Of a stretch of DNA of 64,000 nt, positions 50,398-59,227 are shown one piece after another. The translations under genes and the position numbers were made by a program. How positions within the stretch are numbered: the first letter of the stretch is position 1; each line of letters opens with the position of its first letter. The stretch lies in NCBI RefSeq assembly GCF_029910235.1, contig NZ_CP112874.1, forward strand, positions 1,984,001 to 2,048,000, given 5' to 3'. The notes beneath the pieces were generated by a model. That model worked only from the letters and a program-made list of their open reading frames with translations. It did not search any database and was not told where the DNA came from. The stretch is from Pseudanabaena galeata CCNP1313 (GTDB lineage: Bacteria; Cyanobacteriota; Cyanobacteriia; Pseudanabaenales; Pseudanabaenaceae).

Positions 50398-50975
50398 TAA
50401 AAATTTACAGCTCCCTGCCGACGCACCAACCAACCCTCCATAGTCCATTCCACTACAGTAGAAGGCAATCCACTACCTAACTGCTCAGTAATATCAATTC
50501 CATCACCTAAAGTAATTACTGAGGGAAAAGCCTGATGAATTTCCAGCATCCTACGGTATGGCGGCTGATTACTTTTGTTGGCACTTGTGGTCAGCATTGC
50601 TCCTGTTTGCTGCAAAATAGCGATCGCCATTTTGCTATCGGGAATTCGTACACCCAAAGTCTTAAAACCTTGATTTAACTTACAGCCGAGATCGCTAGCA
50701 GGTAAAACCAAAGTCACAGCTCCCGCAAAATATTTCTGAGCCACTTGTTCCCAAGTTTCCAGCGCAGGATGACTTATATCTAAAAACGGTAAAAATTCTT
50801 GCCAACTCGCCGCCATCAAAATTAACGGTTTATCAGGCGATCGCTGTTTGAGCGTAAAAATATCGGCACTGCGATCGGGACGCACTGCTAAAGCAGGCAC
50901 AGTATCCGTAGGAAAACTAACTAACTTTCCAGATCTTGCACCCGCCACCAAAGCTGCTGAAGAAACTAAAGCCAC
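50397..50975 (-). CDS. tsaC: Threonylcarbamoyl-AMP synthase (Sua5/YrdC/YciO family)
   Basis: It makes L-threonylcarbamoyl adenylate for the t6A tRNA modification at position 37. The 192-residue protein is the YrdC domain only: SFPTDTVPALAVRP (with T/S and D residues for substrate binding), LKQRSPDKPLILMAA (Lys-Arg...Lys-Pro motif), and the TTSANKSNQPP motif typical of the family. Cyanobacteria often have more than one YrdC-domain protein; this could be the TsaC ortholog or a YciO-like paralog. The stop codon overlaps a bidirectional terminator. Confidence 0.85.
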   Translation of the reverse strand: MALVSSAALVAGARSGKLVSFPTDTVPALAVRPDRSADIFTLKQRSPDKPLILMAASWQEFLPFLDISHPALETWEQVAQKYFAGAVTLVLPASDLGCKLNQGFKTLGVRIPDSKMAIAILQQTGAMLTTSANKSNQPPYRRMLEIHQAFPSVITLGDGIDITEQLGSGLPSTVVEWTMEGWLVRRQGAVNF

Positions 50976-51020
50976 TAACTAGTCCTATTCCTAATTTAAG
51001 TACTTGTACAAAATAAATTT

Positions 51021-51070
51021 CCAAACCCTCAAAGTTGCGCCCCGAAAGGGCATAACTTTACAGGTTTGGG
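51021..51070. repeat. Repeat family G, copy 3 (imperfect)
   Basis: CCAAACCCTCAAAGTTGCGC pairs imperfectly with GGGCATAACTTTACAGGTTTGG; flanks AAATAAATTT and GTAATTATTT match the other G copies. It lies between tsaC and the DUF2854 gene. Confidence 0.65.
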
Positions 51071-51109
51071 TTTGTAATTATTTATGTTCATCCACTTACT
51101 AACCACTTA

Positions 51110-51694
51110 CTAACCACTAACTACCGCAGAGATTTCTGAAATCAAGCGTAAATCAACTTGCTTATCTTCTAGTTCTGTGACAATAGCTAATATCCCAGGT
51201 CCAAAAAATCGCGTTAATTTATCTTGTTTTTGTTGCCAAGCCACAAAATCCATCAAAGGCGATCGGAAGCGCAAAACTAGACTATAAGCACCTTTCGTTT
51301 CTTCAGCTTGAGAAATTTCTTCATAGATGCCAACTAGGACAGGGCGTTCCTCATCCGTAGGACTCATCCCCAATTTTTCTAAAATTTCATCTAAGTGAGC
51401 CTTGATCCCATAGCGATAGCGAGTCACATCTTTACGTAACTGCTTTTGGGTTGGAGTTTCTTGTAACTTACGCAAGACCAAAACCGCTTCAGTTTCAGGA
51501 ACTATCACAGGTGTTGGAGTTACTTCCGATGACTTAAAGGCAAATCCTCCCAGCAAAATCGGAAACCCATAGAAAAATCCGACTAGATTCAAAGTCGAAT
51601 TGCCCTTTGCATAAGCCCAAAATCCGACTACAAAAAGAATACCGCCAACATATAAACCAATTGAGGCTAGAGATATTTTATTAAGCTTAAGCAT
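51110..51694 (-). CDS. DUF2854 membrane protein
   Basis: A 194-residue protein of the DUF2854 family, shared by cyanobacteria and plant chloroplasts. Two N-terminal membrane helices (about residues 10-30, IGLYVGGILFVVGFWAYA, and 35-52, LVGFFYGFPILLGGFAF) precede a cytoplasmic domain with the family blocks RYRYGIKAHLDEILEKLGM and PLMDFVAWQQKQDKL. Function is not known; a role in thylakoid or cytoplasmic membrane biology is suggested by its conservation in phototrophs. The ATG at 51694 is preferred to an in-frame TTG two codons upstream. Confidence 0.85.
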   Translation of the reverse strand: MLKLNKISLASIGLYVGGILFVVGFWAYAKGNSTLNLVGFFYGFPILLGGFAFKSSEVTPTPVIVPETEAVLVLRKLQETPTQKQLRKDVTRYRYGIKAHLDEILEKLGMSPTDEERPVLVGIYEEISQAEETKGAYSLVLRFRSPLMDFVAWQQKQDKLTRFFGPGILAIVTELEDKQVDLRLISEISAVVSG

Positions 51695-51700
51695 AATCAA

Positions 51701-52123
51701 AAATTAATAATACTTAATAAATGTATCTGTTAAACGGATCTATTTTTTGAAGATCTTTTTAGCGATCGCGTTAATCCAGCCACCGCAAGTTACATAGGAT
51801 CTAAAACCAAAAAGATTAAAGGCGGTGCTTCGCGACGCTTTTAGTCTTCTATTCTAATGCGAGTGACTGTGGCTATAAATCTCAAAATTTCTTTTGCCAA
51901 AAAATTTTTTATAGTTGGGTTTACCATCGTTAGACTATAAATATATAAGTAGGAATTACACTGCATTGACTGAATTCACGAATTGTAAATTACCCCTTAG
52001 ACAGGTTTTTTGATAATTCTAGGTAGCCAAAGCCACCATTTTTATATTTGGCAAGCTACAATCATCTAGGTGTAATTCCCCGTAGCACAAAGTTTTAGAC
52101 AGTACGGATCTGAGGAATCTGGC
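51701..52123. other. Intergenic region upstream of rpoD
   Basis: This 423-base gap is AT-rich. It contains an imperfect hairpin around 51810-51846 (AAAAAGATTAAAGGCG ... CGCTTTTAGTCTT) and a GCGATCGC octamer near 51763. No ORF or RNA gene is supported. The last 150 bases probably contain the rpoD promoters. Confidence 0.5.
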
Positions 52124-53311
52124 ATGAGCAAAACAGCCATCGACCTACCTATTGAAATCAAGTTGCCTGTTGGCAAACTTGGCGGAAATCTCGAAGAAAT
52201 TGAAGAAGACCTTGAAGACCTTGATGATGATATCGAACTCGAAAAGGACGATTTAATTGATGACTCAGATGAAGACGCTGACATTGAAGATGACCCTGAC
52301 AAAGCTGGCAAGGCAAGGGGGACTAAAAAACGAGCTAGCCAGACTAAGAAAAAACATTTTACAGAAGATTCGATTCGCCTGTATCTCCAAGAAATCGGAC
52401 GTATTCGCCTACTTAGAGCCGATGAAGAAATTGAGCTAGCTAGAAAAATTGCCGATCTGCTTGAACTAGAGCTAAAACGTGAAGAATTAGCTACCGAAGT
52501 TGATTGTCATCCCGATGATGTAAGGGAACCAGACTGGGCGATCAAAATGGGGATGCCCCTTGGAGAGTTTCGCAAACGTCTCCACTCTGGTCGCCGCGCC
52601 AAAGACAAAATGGTGCAGTCCAACCTGCGTCTAGTGGTATCGATCGCCAAAAAGTACATGAATCGCGGGTTGTCTTTCCAAGATTTAATCCAAGAGGGCA
52701 GTTTAGGCTTAATCCGTGCCGCCGAGAAGTTTGACCATGAAAAAGGTTATAAGTTCTCGACCTATGCGACATGGTGGATTCGTCAGGCGATTACCCGTGC
52801 GATCGCCGATCAGTCCCGTACTATTCGTCTCCCTGTTCACCTTTACGAAACCATTTCACGGATTAAGAAAACTACCAAGTTACTTTCCCAAGAAATGGGA
52901 CGCAAGCCAACCGAAGAGGAAATCGCCACTCGCATGGAGATGACGATTGAAAAACTACGGTTTATTGCCAAATCCGCTCAGTTGCCGATCTCTCTAGAAA
53001 CGCCAATCGGTAAAGAAGAAGACTCTCGCCTCGGTGACTTCATTGAGTCCGAAGGTGAAACGCCTGACGATCAAGTTGCTAAGAGCCTTTTGCGTGAAGA
53101 TCTTGAAAGCGTGTTGGGAACCCTTAGTCCCAGAGAACGCGATGTCTTACGTTTGCGTTACGGGCTTGATGACGGTCGCATGAAGACCCTCGAAGAAATT
53201 GGACAAATCTTCAACGTTACCCGCGAACGCATCCGCCAAATCGAAGCTAAGGCTCTCCGTAAGCTGCGTCATCCTAATCGTAATAGCGTACTCAAAGAAT
53301 ATATTCGCTAA
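52124..53311 (+). CDS. rpoD: Principal sigma factor RpoD/SigA
   Basis: The main (group 1) sigma factor for housekeeping transcription. The 395-residue protein has an acidic N-terminal region 1.1-like stretch ([20 protein letters not shown]), region 1.2 ([16 protein letters not shown]), region 2 ([55 protein letters not shown]), region 3 ([19 protein letters not shown]) and region 4 helix-turn-helix ([20 protein letters not shown]). The length and regions fit SigA of cyanobacteria. A strong hairpin terminator follows, and rpmH starts about 120 bp after that stop. Confidence 0.96.
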   Translation: MSKTAIDLPIEIKLPVGKLGGNLEEIEEDLEDLDDDIELEKDDLIDDSDEDADIEDDPDKAGKARGTKKRASQTKKKHFTEDSIRLYLQEIGRIRLLRADEEIELARKIADLLELELKREELATEVDCHPDDVREPDWAIKMGMPLGEFRKRLHSGRRAKDKMVQSNLRLVVSIAKKYMNRGLSFQDLIQEGSLGLIRAAEKFDHEKGYKFSTYATWWIRQAITRAIADQSRTIRLPVHLYETISRIKKTTKLLSQEMGRKPTEEEIATRMEMTIEKLRFIAKSAQLPISLETPIGKEEDSRLGDFIESEGETPDDQVAKSLLREDLESVLGTLSPRERDVLRLRYGLDDGRMKTLEEIGQIFNVTRERIRQIEAKALRKLRHPNRNSVLKEYIR

Positions 53312-53347
53312 AAACTAAAGGTGGCGCTTTGCACCACCTTTAGTTTT
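53310..53347 (+). terminator. rpoD terminator
   Basis: AAAAACTAAAGGTGG pairs with CCACCTTTAGTTTTT around an 8-base loop (CGCTTTGC), overlapping the rpoD stop codon. The 3' arm ends in TTTTT, giving a good Rho-independent terminator. Confidence 0.82.
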
Positions 53348-53431
53348 TGAAAGTGATCGCTAAACAGGTGTTATAATTGGAAGCCTGTGAAAAAATGACA
53401 TCCTTTGAAACTAAATAAGTAAGTAACGGTT

Positions 53432-53572
53432 ATGACAAAACGTACTCTACGCGGTAGTGTCCGCAAAAAGAAGCGCACCTCTGGATTTCGTGCCAGAATG
53501 GAAACTCCTACAGGTCGTCGTGTAATCAAAGCTCGTCGTAGCAGAGGTCGAGTTCGCCTCACAACTGTATAA
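53432..53572 (+). CDS. rpmH: 50S ribosomal protein L34
   Basis: A 46-residue basic ribosomal protein ([20 protein letters not shown] ... VRLTTV). The pattern KRTLRGS and [13 protein letters not shown], then [12 protein letters not shown], is the L34 signature; cyanobacterial L34 has [19 protein letters not shown] rather than the E. coli KRTFQPS. It lies 76 bp upstream of rnpA in the standard rpmH-rnpA-yidC order. The upstream AAGTAAGTAACGG sequence has only a weak ribosome-binding site. Confidence 0.95.
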   Translation: MTKRTLRGSVRKKKRTSGFRARMETPTGRRVIKARRSRGRVRLTTV

Positions 53573-53648
53573 GCTGCCATAAGATCAGCTACTAACAGAT
53601 TTAATTCACAATCATTATTTGTACTTGATTTGCAATTGTTAATCTCTA

Positions 53649-53999
53649 GTGCTTCCTAACCAAAACCGTCTACGGCGGCGAGAAGACTTCGCGAAAGTAT
53701 ATGCCAAAGGCGATCGATACAGAGGCACTTACTTAAGCTTGCGAATTCTTTTTGATAGCAGCGATCCATTTATCAAGATAGGCATAGTTGTCAGTAAAAA
53801 GGTCAGCAAGTTGGCGGTAACCCGTAATCGATTTAAGCGTCAACTTCGCGCTATTTTTCGACAACTTCTGTCACAATTGAAACATGGATTGCAAATAGTT
53901 GTAACAGTGACTACTGTTCAAAGCAAGCCAAGTTATCAAGAACTTTGGGATGACCTAAGGAATTTATTAGCAAAGGCGAAGGTTTTGCATGGCAGTTAA
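53649..53999 (+). CDS. rnpA: Ribonuclease P protein component
   Basis: Protein subunit of RNase P (116 residues), which binds the catalytic RNA and helps process pre-tRNA 5' ends. Family features: NRLRRREDFAKVYAKG and the conserved RNR-type motif VSKKVSKLAVTRNRFKRQLRA. The start is GTG at 53649. The 3' end overlaps the next gene by 11 bases. Standard order with rpmH. Confidence 0.95.
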   Translation: MLPNQNRLRRREDFAKVYAKGDRYRGTYLSLRILFDSSDPFIKIGIVVSKKVSKLAVTRNRFKRQLRAIFRQLLSQLKHGLQIVVTVTTVQSKPSYQELWDDLRNLLAKAKVLHGS

Positions 54000-54387
54000 A
54001 GAGGAAGTTTATTATGAAGGCGCACCTCACATTGGCGATCTAATTATTAGTTTGCTGATGAGTATTTTTGTGATCACAATTCCATTTGGTGTTGCTGCGA
54101 TCGCAAGAGCATTGTGGGTACGTTATCGCATCACTAACCGACGCATTACCGTCACAGGTGGTTGGCGAGGTCAGACTCGCACAGATATTGTGTATGCGGA
54201 AATTGCCAAAATTGTCACGGTTCCTCGCGGTCTAGGCAGTTGGGGTGACATGGTACTAACCCTCAAAGATGGTTCCCGCCTTGAACTAAAATCTTTGCCT
54301 AAATTTCGTGAGACATACGAATATATCGAATCGAAGCTAAGCCTCAAAGCGCAAGACATAAGCGGCGCGATCGGTGGCAAAGCCTAA
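53989..54387 (+). CDS. PH-domain (bPH2-like) membrane protein
   Basis: A 132-residue protein with an N-terminal hydrophobic segment (about residues 16-45: LIISLLMSIFVITIPFGVAAIARAL) and a bacterial PH-like domain (RITNRRITVTGGWRGQTRTD, VYAEIAKIVTVPRG, MVLTLKDGSRLELKSLP). It overlaps rnpA by 11 bases and precedes yidC; in cyanobacteria this PH protein occupies the place of yidD/membrane-insertion factors in other bacteria. A role alongside YidC is plausible from gene order only. Confidence 0.85.
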   Translation: MAVKEEVYYEGAPHIGDLIISLLMSIFVITIPFGVAAIARALWVRYRITNRRITVTGGWRGQTRTDIVYAEIAKIVTVPRGLGSWGDMVLTLKDGSRLELKSLPKFRETYEYIESKLSLKAQDISGAIGGKA

Positions 54388-54490
54388 AATATTTACAGAT
54401 CGTTCTTGAAGACTAAAATCTTGGGCGATCTTAATTTTCATGAGTGATATTAGTTATCATTCGGATGCAAACCCAACAGTAAAGTAGAAA

Positions 54491-55795
54491 ATGGATTTCG
54501 GTGTAGGTTTTCTTTCCAACAACATAATGTTGCCTTTCCTAGATTTTTTCTACGGCATCGTGCCGAACTATGGATTGGCAATTATTGCATTAACGTTGGT
54601 TGTCCGTTTTGTGTTGTTCCCTGTTAGTGCCAATCAGCTTCGCAGTATGCGGCGCATGAAAATCGCTAACCCTGTGATGCAACAAAGAATCAAAGAAGTT
54701 CAAGAGCGCTATAAAAGCGATCCTGCTAAGCAGCAGGAAGAGCTAGCCAAAGTTAACTCGGCAAACTTCAAAGAATTTGGCAATCCTTTGTCAGGATGCC
54801 TACCTGCAATAATTCAATTACCAATCCTGTTTGCGTTGTTTGCAACCCTCCGAGGATCGCCCTTTGCTGACATTAACTATTCTCTAAACTTTCAGATCGC
54901 CACTCCTGAGAATGCTGCTCAGATCCAACATCAGCCTTTCACTTCTCCTAGCCAAAACGTTTACTTTGCCGATCGCGTGCACTTCCCAGTTCTGGCTACC
55001 GCAGTAAACGGTACAAACATAGCGATCGGTGAGCAATCCAAGATTGTTCTACAAACTTCTCAAGGCAAAGATTTCAATGCTCTTGCTACTGAATATCCAG
55101 ATGTAGAGCTAACTACTAGGTGGAAAGTTACTAAGGGGCAGGACTTAGTTGAGGTTCTAGAAGATGGAACCGTAATTGCTAAACAAGCTGGTGATGTGAC
55201 CGTTCAAGCGACAGTACCCGGACTAGCATCGAACAAAGGTTTCTTGTTTATCAAGGCTCTTGGCAAAACAGGTGTCACCAATGCTGACGGCAGCATTAAC
55301 TGGGATATTGTGATCATGGTCTTGGGCTTTGGCATTAGTCTCTATGCCAACCAAAATATTTCTAGTGGCTCCACTCCTAAGCCTAGCAATCCCTCTCCTG
55401 AGACTTCGCAACAGGACACAATGAACAAACTCACACCAATTATTTTCTCTGGTATGTTTTTGTTTTTCCCCTTGCCATCAGGTGTAATGCTTTACATGTT
55501 GATAGCCAATATTTTCCAGACCTTACAAGCCTTTATTGTTGCTAAAGAGCCACTTCCTGAAAACTTGCAAAAATTAGTTGCGGTTTCGGCAAATTCTGCG
55601 CCTACTGCCAAGGCTACTAAAGCCGACTCTAAATCTACAGTATCTAGTAAATCTGAACCGACTAAGACTGTTGAGGCAAAAAATAAACAGACAGTTGTTG
55701 TTGACGATAAAGACAAAGATACTAAGAGTCCCACTAAGTCTGCTTTACCCTTTGAGCCTAATTCTTCTAATAAGAAAAAGAAAAAGGGTTCTTAA
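54491..55795 (+). CDS. yidC: Membrane protein insertase YidC (Alb3-type)
   Basis: It inserts and folds membrane proteins in cytoplasmic and thylakoid membranes. The 434-residue protein has the five-helix core (NYGLAIIALTLVVRFVLFPV with the conserved Arg, LPAIIQLPILFALFATL, IVIMVLGFGISLYANQ, IIFSGMFLFFPLPSGVMLYM) and a long insert between core helices 2 and 3 (about residues 130-265) that includes a beta-rich Ig-like (BIG2) segment TTRWKVTKGQDLVEVLEDGT. This insert is seen in cyanobacterial YidC. The C-terminal tail is very basic (KKKKKG), fitting ribosome contact. It follows the PH gene and precedes khpB. Confidence 0.96.
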   Translation: MDFGVGFLSNNIMLPFLDFFYGIVPNYGLAIIALTLVVRFVLFPVSANQLRSMRRMKIANPVMQQRIKEVQERYKSDPAKQQEELAKVNSANFKEFGNPLSGCLPAIIQLPILFALFATLRGSPFADINYSLNFQIATPENAAQIQHQPFTSPSQNVYFADRVHFPVLATAVNGTNIAIGEQSKIVLQTSQGKDFNALATEYPDVELTTRWKVTKGQDLVEVLEDGTVIAKQAGDVTVQATVPGLASNKGFLFIKALGKTGVTNADGSINWDIVIMVLGFGISLYANQNISSGSTPKPSNPSPETSQQDTMNKLTPIIFSGMFLFFPLPSGVMLYMLIANIFQTLQAFIVAKEPLPENLQKLVAVSANSAPTAKATKADSKSTVSSKSEPTKTVEAKNKQTVVVDDKDKDTKSPTKSALPFEPNSSNKKKKKGS

Positions 55796-55804
55796 TTAAA
55801 TTGG

Positions 55805-55835
55805 AAATTGGGTGACGCGATGCGTCACCCAATTT
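55805..55835 (+). terminator. Hairpin after yidC
   Basis: AAATTGGGTGACGC and its complement flank GAT; a 14-bp perfect stem ten bases after the yidC stop and 50 bases before khpB. It may attenuate transcription between the two genes. Confidence 0.65.
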
Positions 55836-55885
55836 AGTATTGAAATTACATTTAATAGAAATTTGATCGGGCAATTTTAAAGTTT

Positions 55886-56407
55886 ATGGAAGATACTTCA
55901 GCAAGTGCAAATTGGCTGCAAGAGCTTTTAGGGTTGATGGGTTATACAACATCGGTTGATATTCGTCTTACGGAAGCATCTCCAGAACAGATTACGGCTA
56001 GTTCTAAGAACTATTGGCTAGAGATAAATGCTGATAGTCTACAGGAGCAGCAAATTCAAAGGTTGATTGGTCGGGATGGCATAGTACTTGACTCGTTACA
56101 ATATTTGGCTAGTATTCTGCTGAATCTCCACTTACCTGTAGAAGAAACAACAGAGCAGAAAAATCATAATTTTTACACCGTGGAATTGAATGGCTATCGG
56201 TCAAAACGTTTAACTGATTTGCAATCCTTAGCCGAACAAGCCGTGCAACAAGTACGTGAAACAAAAACTGAGTTTGCCATTAAACAATTGTCGTCAGCCG
56301 ATCGCCGCTATATTCACCAGCTCTTAGAAGAATTTCCAGATATTGAAACCCATAGTCAGGGTCGAGAGCCAAATCGTCATTTGATTGTTAAGTTAGTGAA
56401 CAGCTAA
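55886..56407 (+). CDS. khpB: RNA-binding protein KhpB (Jag)
   Basis: A 173-residue KH-R3H protein that binds many RNAs; in bacteria it is encoded next to yidC. The KH domain is at about 60-100 (LIGRDGIVLDSLQYLASILL) and the R3H domain at about 120-173 (LSSADRRYIHQLLEEFPDIE, THSQGREPNRHLIVK). The N-terminal Jag_N domain is reduced. The stop codon overlaps the ATG of the next gene by one base (TAATG), suggesting translational coupling. Confidence 0.93.
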   Translation: MEDTSASANWLQELLGLMGYTTSVDIRLTEASPEQITASSKNYWLEINADSLQEQQIQRLIGRDGIVLDSLQYLASILLNLHLPVEETTEQKNHNFYTVELNGYRSKRLTDLQSLAEQAVQQVRETKTEFAIKQLSSADRRYIHQLLEEFPDIETHSQGREPNRHLIVKLVNS

Positions 56408-56910
56408 TGGAAAAGTTATACATCCCTCAGATTGCCAAAGCCGTAAACGCAACTGAAGAATTTGAATTTAAAGAATTTATCGAAGGGTTAGAAACATTAA
56501 CGCCTGTGCAAGGGGTAATTAGTGTGCGCCATGTGGGTTCTTTTATTGAGGTCAGTGCTAAAGCTTCGACGATTATGACTTTGACCTGCGATCGCACATT
56601 GGTGCAGTTTAACTACAGGTTGGCGATCGACAATTCTGAGATGATTTGGCTGGCTGAGCCATTACCAGAAAGCGAATATCCTAGAGAGCGAGAAATTGAA
56701 ACAGGCGACTTAGTGGAGTCTCTAGCTCCATCTGGTTATTTTGACCCTGCAACATGGTTATATGAGCAGTTATTGTTAGCTATTCCCTATCCCAAGATTG
56801 CACCTGATGCCCCTGCCCTTGAGGTTACAGATACGAATAGTCTTGACGGTTCCAAAGCTCCTATAGATAAGCGGTGGGAAATTTTAAATTCTTTAAAACT
56901 ACCCGAATAA
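56407..56910 (+). CDS. DUF177 (YceD) domain protein
   Basis: A 167-residue DUF177 protein, a family connected with 23S rRNA/ribosome function in other bacteria and with chloroplast homologs. It has the family blocks GVISVRHVGSFIEVSAKAST and LTCDRTLVQFNYRL with the paired Cys region reduced to one Cys, plus the acidic YPREREIETGDLVESLAP and DPATWLYEQLLLAIP. It starts by one-base overlap with khpB. No rpmF follows here. A hairpin and a family A repeat follow. Confidence 0.88.
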   Translation: MEKLYIPQIAKAVNATEEFEFKEFIEGLETLTPVQGVISVRHVGSFIEVSAKASTIMTLTCDRTLVQFNYRLAIDNSEMIWLAEPLPESEYPREREIETGDLVESLAPSGYFDPATWLYEQLLLAIPYPKIAPDAPALEVTDTNSLDGSKAPIDKRWEILNSLKLPE

Positions 56911-56920
56911 TACCAAAATC

Positions 56921-56963
56921 CAAAAGACAAGTGGCGGCGCAAAGCACCGCCACTTGTCTTTTG
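56921..56963. terminator. Hairpin after DUF177 gene
   Basis: CAAAAGACAAGTGGCGG pairs exactly with its complement around CGCAAAGCA. The arms resemble those at 58804 (AAAGACAAGTGGCGG), suggesting a shared repeat. Confidence 0.72.
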
Positions 56964-56995
56964 AGTCAAAGGTCATGCTTTGCACGACTTTTTTG

Positions 56996-57115
56996 TTAAC
57001 GTGACGTGAGTTCGATATAGCCATTTGAGTCTTGCTTCGCACGACTCAAATGGCGAAAAATGGTAAGAATCGCTTAGCGATTCTTACCATTTTTTGCTTT
57101 CGTCGAACTGGCGTT
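56996..57115 (-). repeat. Family A element, copy 12
   Basis: A full copy in reverse orientation. Hairpin 2 reads ATTTGAGTC ... GACTCAAAT: three to four positions differ from the family on each arm and most are matched, with one inner mismatch. It ends three bases before the stop codon of the next gene. Confidence 0.9.
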
Positions 57116-57118
57116 TTG

Positions 57119-58651
57119 TTATTCAGCGCAAGCAAATAACTTTTCTAGTTGTGATTTTTCTGTGGGATTTTCGATGGTTTGTGCGATTTCTTTTGCTTGA
57201 TCATGTTGACCGATCGCCCAATAGGTACTACTGATATCCGAGTAGGCTCTAGAGCGAATGTTGGGATCAGAGGCAGTTTTTGCGATCGCCAGACTCTCTT
57301 GGAGAATCGGTTCCACTTTATCGGTTAGACCAAATTCACCATAGGTACTTGCGATAATGTTGAGCGCAAAGAGACGATCAACTGGGTTTTGGAGATTTTT
57401 GGCGATCGCCAAGGATTGCTCCCAAGCTTTGCTAGCCAAATCTATCGATTTGATAGCTTGATATTGGCGACCAATCTCCACTAATAGAGTAAAAACATCA
57501 AGCGAAGGAGCCACGGTGCTTAATCCTTGCAAACTTTGATCAAATAATTTAATTGCTTCATCGTTTTTTTGATCTTTGGCATAGGCGATCGCCACATTAG
57601 CAATGCCGACACTTTTCTCAATTGACGTAGGATCAAGATTGCTGATTACTTCTAGAGCCTTTTCATACTGCTTTGATGCTAAATATTGACTGGCAACTAG
57701 AAACAACGATCGCGTTTTCAAGAGTTCCGCATTCGCGAATGCGGCTTGTTCGACATCTTTAGGATCGGGTATAGCCTTTTCCTCTTTAGGCAGATCATTT
57801 TTTAGAGCTTTATTGGCTAGCTTAGGCGCAGGTTTTTTAGCGGTTTTGGCATTCTTGGCGGCTTCCTTTGCCGAAGAGATGGCATTATCACGGATCGCGT
57901 CAAATTCTTGAAAAACCGCATTTAGTGAAGCGATCGCCTTTGTATGGTTTCCAGCCTGTGCGTAGCTACCTGCAATTTCAACTCTTGCTCTAGATTTGAT
58001 ATTGCGATCTTCAATCATAGGTAACAAGTCGGTTGCTGCTGAGATCGAGGCTTCAGAATTGAAATCATCACCAATCTCAGTATAAGCATTGGCGATCGCG
58101 GCAAAAGCTCGCGATCTCACATAGGCATCAATAATTTCAGGTGTTGCCTTAGTGGCATCAGCTAGTAGATTTTGAGCAATATCCTTCTTACCAGCTTCTC
58201 CATAGGCTTGAGCGATTTTGATATTTGCAAAAACTCTATCGACAGGATCGGGCAAATCTTTGGAGATCGCTAAAGCATTACCTAAAGCATCTACTGCCAA
58301 CTTAGGCTGTGAAGCTTTGGTAAGACGACCTGCTGTATCTAATAGGGCAAAAGCTTTGAGCGATGGCGTATTAATTGTATTTGCGGTGGTTAAGCTCTTT
58401 TCTAAAACCTTCTTGGCTTGGTCTGGACGCTGCAATTCTAAATATTTGCCTGCGATTTCAGTGTAGGCAGCCACCTTTGCTTCGGGAGATGTTCCTGCAT
58501 CAGCTAATGACACAAAGCACTGAAGTGGCACACCTTGAAATTTTGGTTCTCCAGCCTTTTTGGGACTAGCAGCCCATACTGCACCTGTTGTTGTCAGATT
58601 GACTAACAATGCTAAGCAGCCAGCTAGAAGCCGCATCCATATTTTTCGCAT
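57119..58651 (-). CDS. Secreted TPR-repeat protein
   Basis: A 510-residue protein with a Sec-type signal peptide (WMRLLAGCLALLVNLTTTGAVWA, cleavage near AASPKK). The mature part is an array of helix pairs of TPR type (e.g. AAYTEIAGKYLELQRPDQAKKV, AIAYAKDQKNDEAIKLFDQSL, IIASTYGEFGLTDKVEPILQ) interrupted by a Lys/Ala-rich linker (about residues 255-295, AKEAAKNAKTAKKPAPKLAN). A Cys near the start (LQCFV) and one near the end (LFACAE) could form a disulfide or lipid-like closure. No named family is recognised. It is convergent with the yidC cluster. Confidence 0.72.
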   Translation of the reverse strand: MRKIWMRLLAGCLALLVNLTTTGAVWAASPKKAGEPKFQGVPLQCFVSLADAGTSPEAKVAAYTEIAGKYLELQRPDQAKKVLEKSLTTANTINTPSLKAFALLDTAGRLTKASQPKLAVDALGNALAISKDLPDPVDRVFANIKIAQAYGEAGKKDIAQNLLADATKATPEIIDAYVRSRAFAAIANAYTEIGDDFNSEASISAATDLLPMIEDRNIKSRARVEIAGSYAQAGNHTKAIASLNAVFQEFDAIRDNAISSAKEAAKNAKTAKKPAPKLANKALKNDLPKEEKAIPDPKDVEQAAFANAELLKTRSLFLVASQYLASKQYEKALEVISNLDPTSIEKSVGIANVAIAYAKDQKNDEAIKLFDQSLQGLSTVAPSLDVFTLLVEIGRQYQAIKSIDLASKAWEQSLAIAKNLQNPVDRLFALNIIASTYGEFGLTDKVEPILQESLAIAKTASDPNIRSRAYSDISSTYWAIGQHDQAKEIAQTIENPTEKSQLEKLFACAE

Positions 58652-58762
58652 AGTTAATTTTGTCCTTGCGTTGATTATTACGTGAAGATCTCTTGGATTC
58701 TACCCAATTCGTTAGCGATCGCAGCTAAATATATACTTCAGCATAGTTTAAAAAACATTTCT

Positions 58763-58801
58763 AAAGCCTGTGGCGATCGCTGCGCGATCGCCACAGGCTT
58801 T
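58763..58801. repeat. Perfect hairpin containing GCGATCGC
   Basis: An 18-bp perfect stem AAAGCCTGTGGCGATCGC with loop TGC. Both arms carry the octamer GCGATCGC, so HIP1 sites are part of the stem. Confidence 0.75.
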
Positions 58802-58803
58802 AT

Positions 58804-58860
58804 CAAAAAGCCAAAGACAAGTGGCGGTGCAAATCTCCGCCACTTGTCTTTGGCTTTTTG
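58804..58860. repeat. Long hairpin, AAAGACAAGTGGCGG type
   Basis: A perfect 24-bp stem (CAAAAAGCCAAAGACAAGTG plus GCGG) with loop TGCAAATCT, three bases after the previous hairpin. It shares AAGACAAGTGGCGG with the hairpin at 56921. Confidence 0.75.
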
Positions 58861-58989
58861 ATTTGGATGTCTTTACGAATATCAAGTTTATCTGTCTAAA
58901 GACAGAAAATATAAGGAAAGATTGTGAATACCTCAATAATCTGTTACATTACTAAATATAAGTTAACTAATTACAAAGGTAGTTCGATT

Positions 58990-59142
58990 ATGTCTGACGA
59001 AAGCCGTAACGTATGGAATTGGGGTTTTACTTCTGGTGCTGAAAACTGGAATGGACGCTTGGCAATGATCGGTTTTGTATCTGCATTAGCGATCGAACTA
59101 ATCAGCGGTCAAGGTGTACTGCACTTCTGGGGCATTCTATAA
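58990..59142 (+). CDS. High-light-inducible protein (HLIP, single-helix LHC-like)
   Basis: A 50-residue single-helix protein that binds chlorophyll and carotenoid to quench excess energy and protect photosystem assembly. It has the chlorophyll-binding core ENWNGRLAMIGFVSALAIEL (Glu/Asn/Arg pattern ExxNGRxAMxGF) and an N-terminal NVWNWGFTSGAENW. The ATG at 58990 is chosen; sequence upstream in frame is not conserved. It is followed by a strong terminator. Light regulation is expected but not shown here. Confidence 0.93.
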   Translation: MSDESRNVWNWGFTSGAENWNGRLAMIGFVSALAIELISGQGVLHFWGIL

Positions 59143-59152
59143 TTTTTTAAGA

Positions 59153-59202
59153 TTTTGCCAATAAAAAATCCTCGACTAGTCGAGGATTTTTTATTGGCAA
59201 AA
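59153..59202. terminator. Bidirectional terminator (HLIP/rpsF)
   Basis: A perfect 25-bp palindrome (TTTTGCCAATAAAAAATCCT plus CGACT) with no loop bases, giving T runs in both directions. It lies between the convergent HLIP and rpsF genes. Confidence 0.85.
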
Positions 59203-59227
59203 TTAAGGCTGTATAAAGCTTTTAGTT

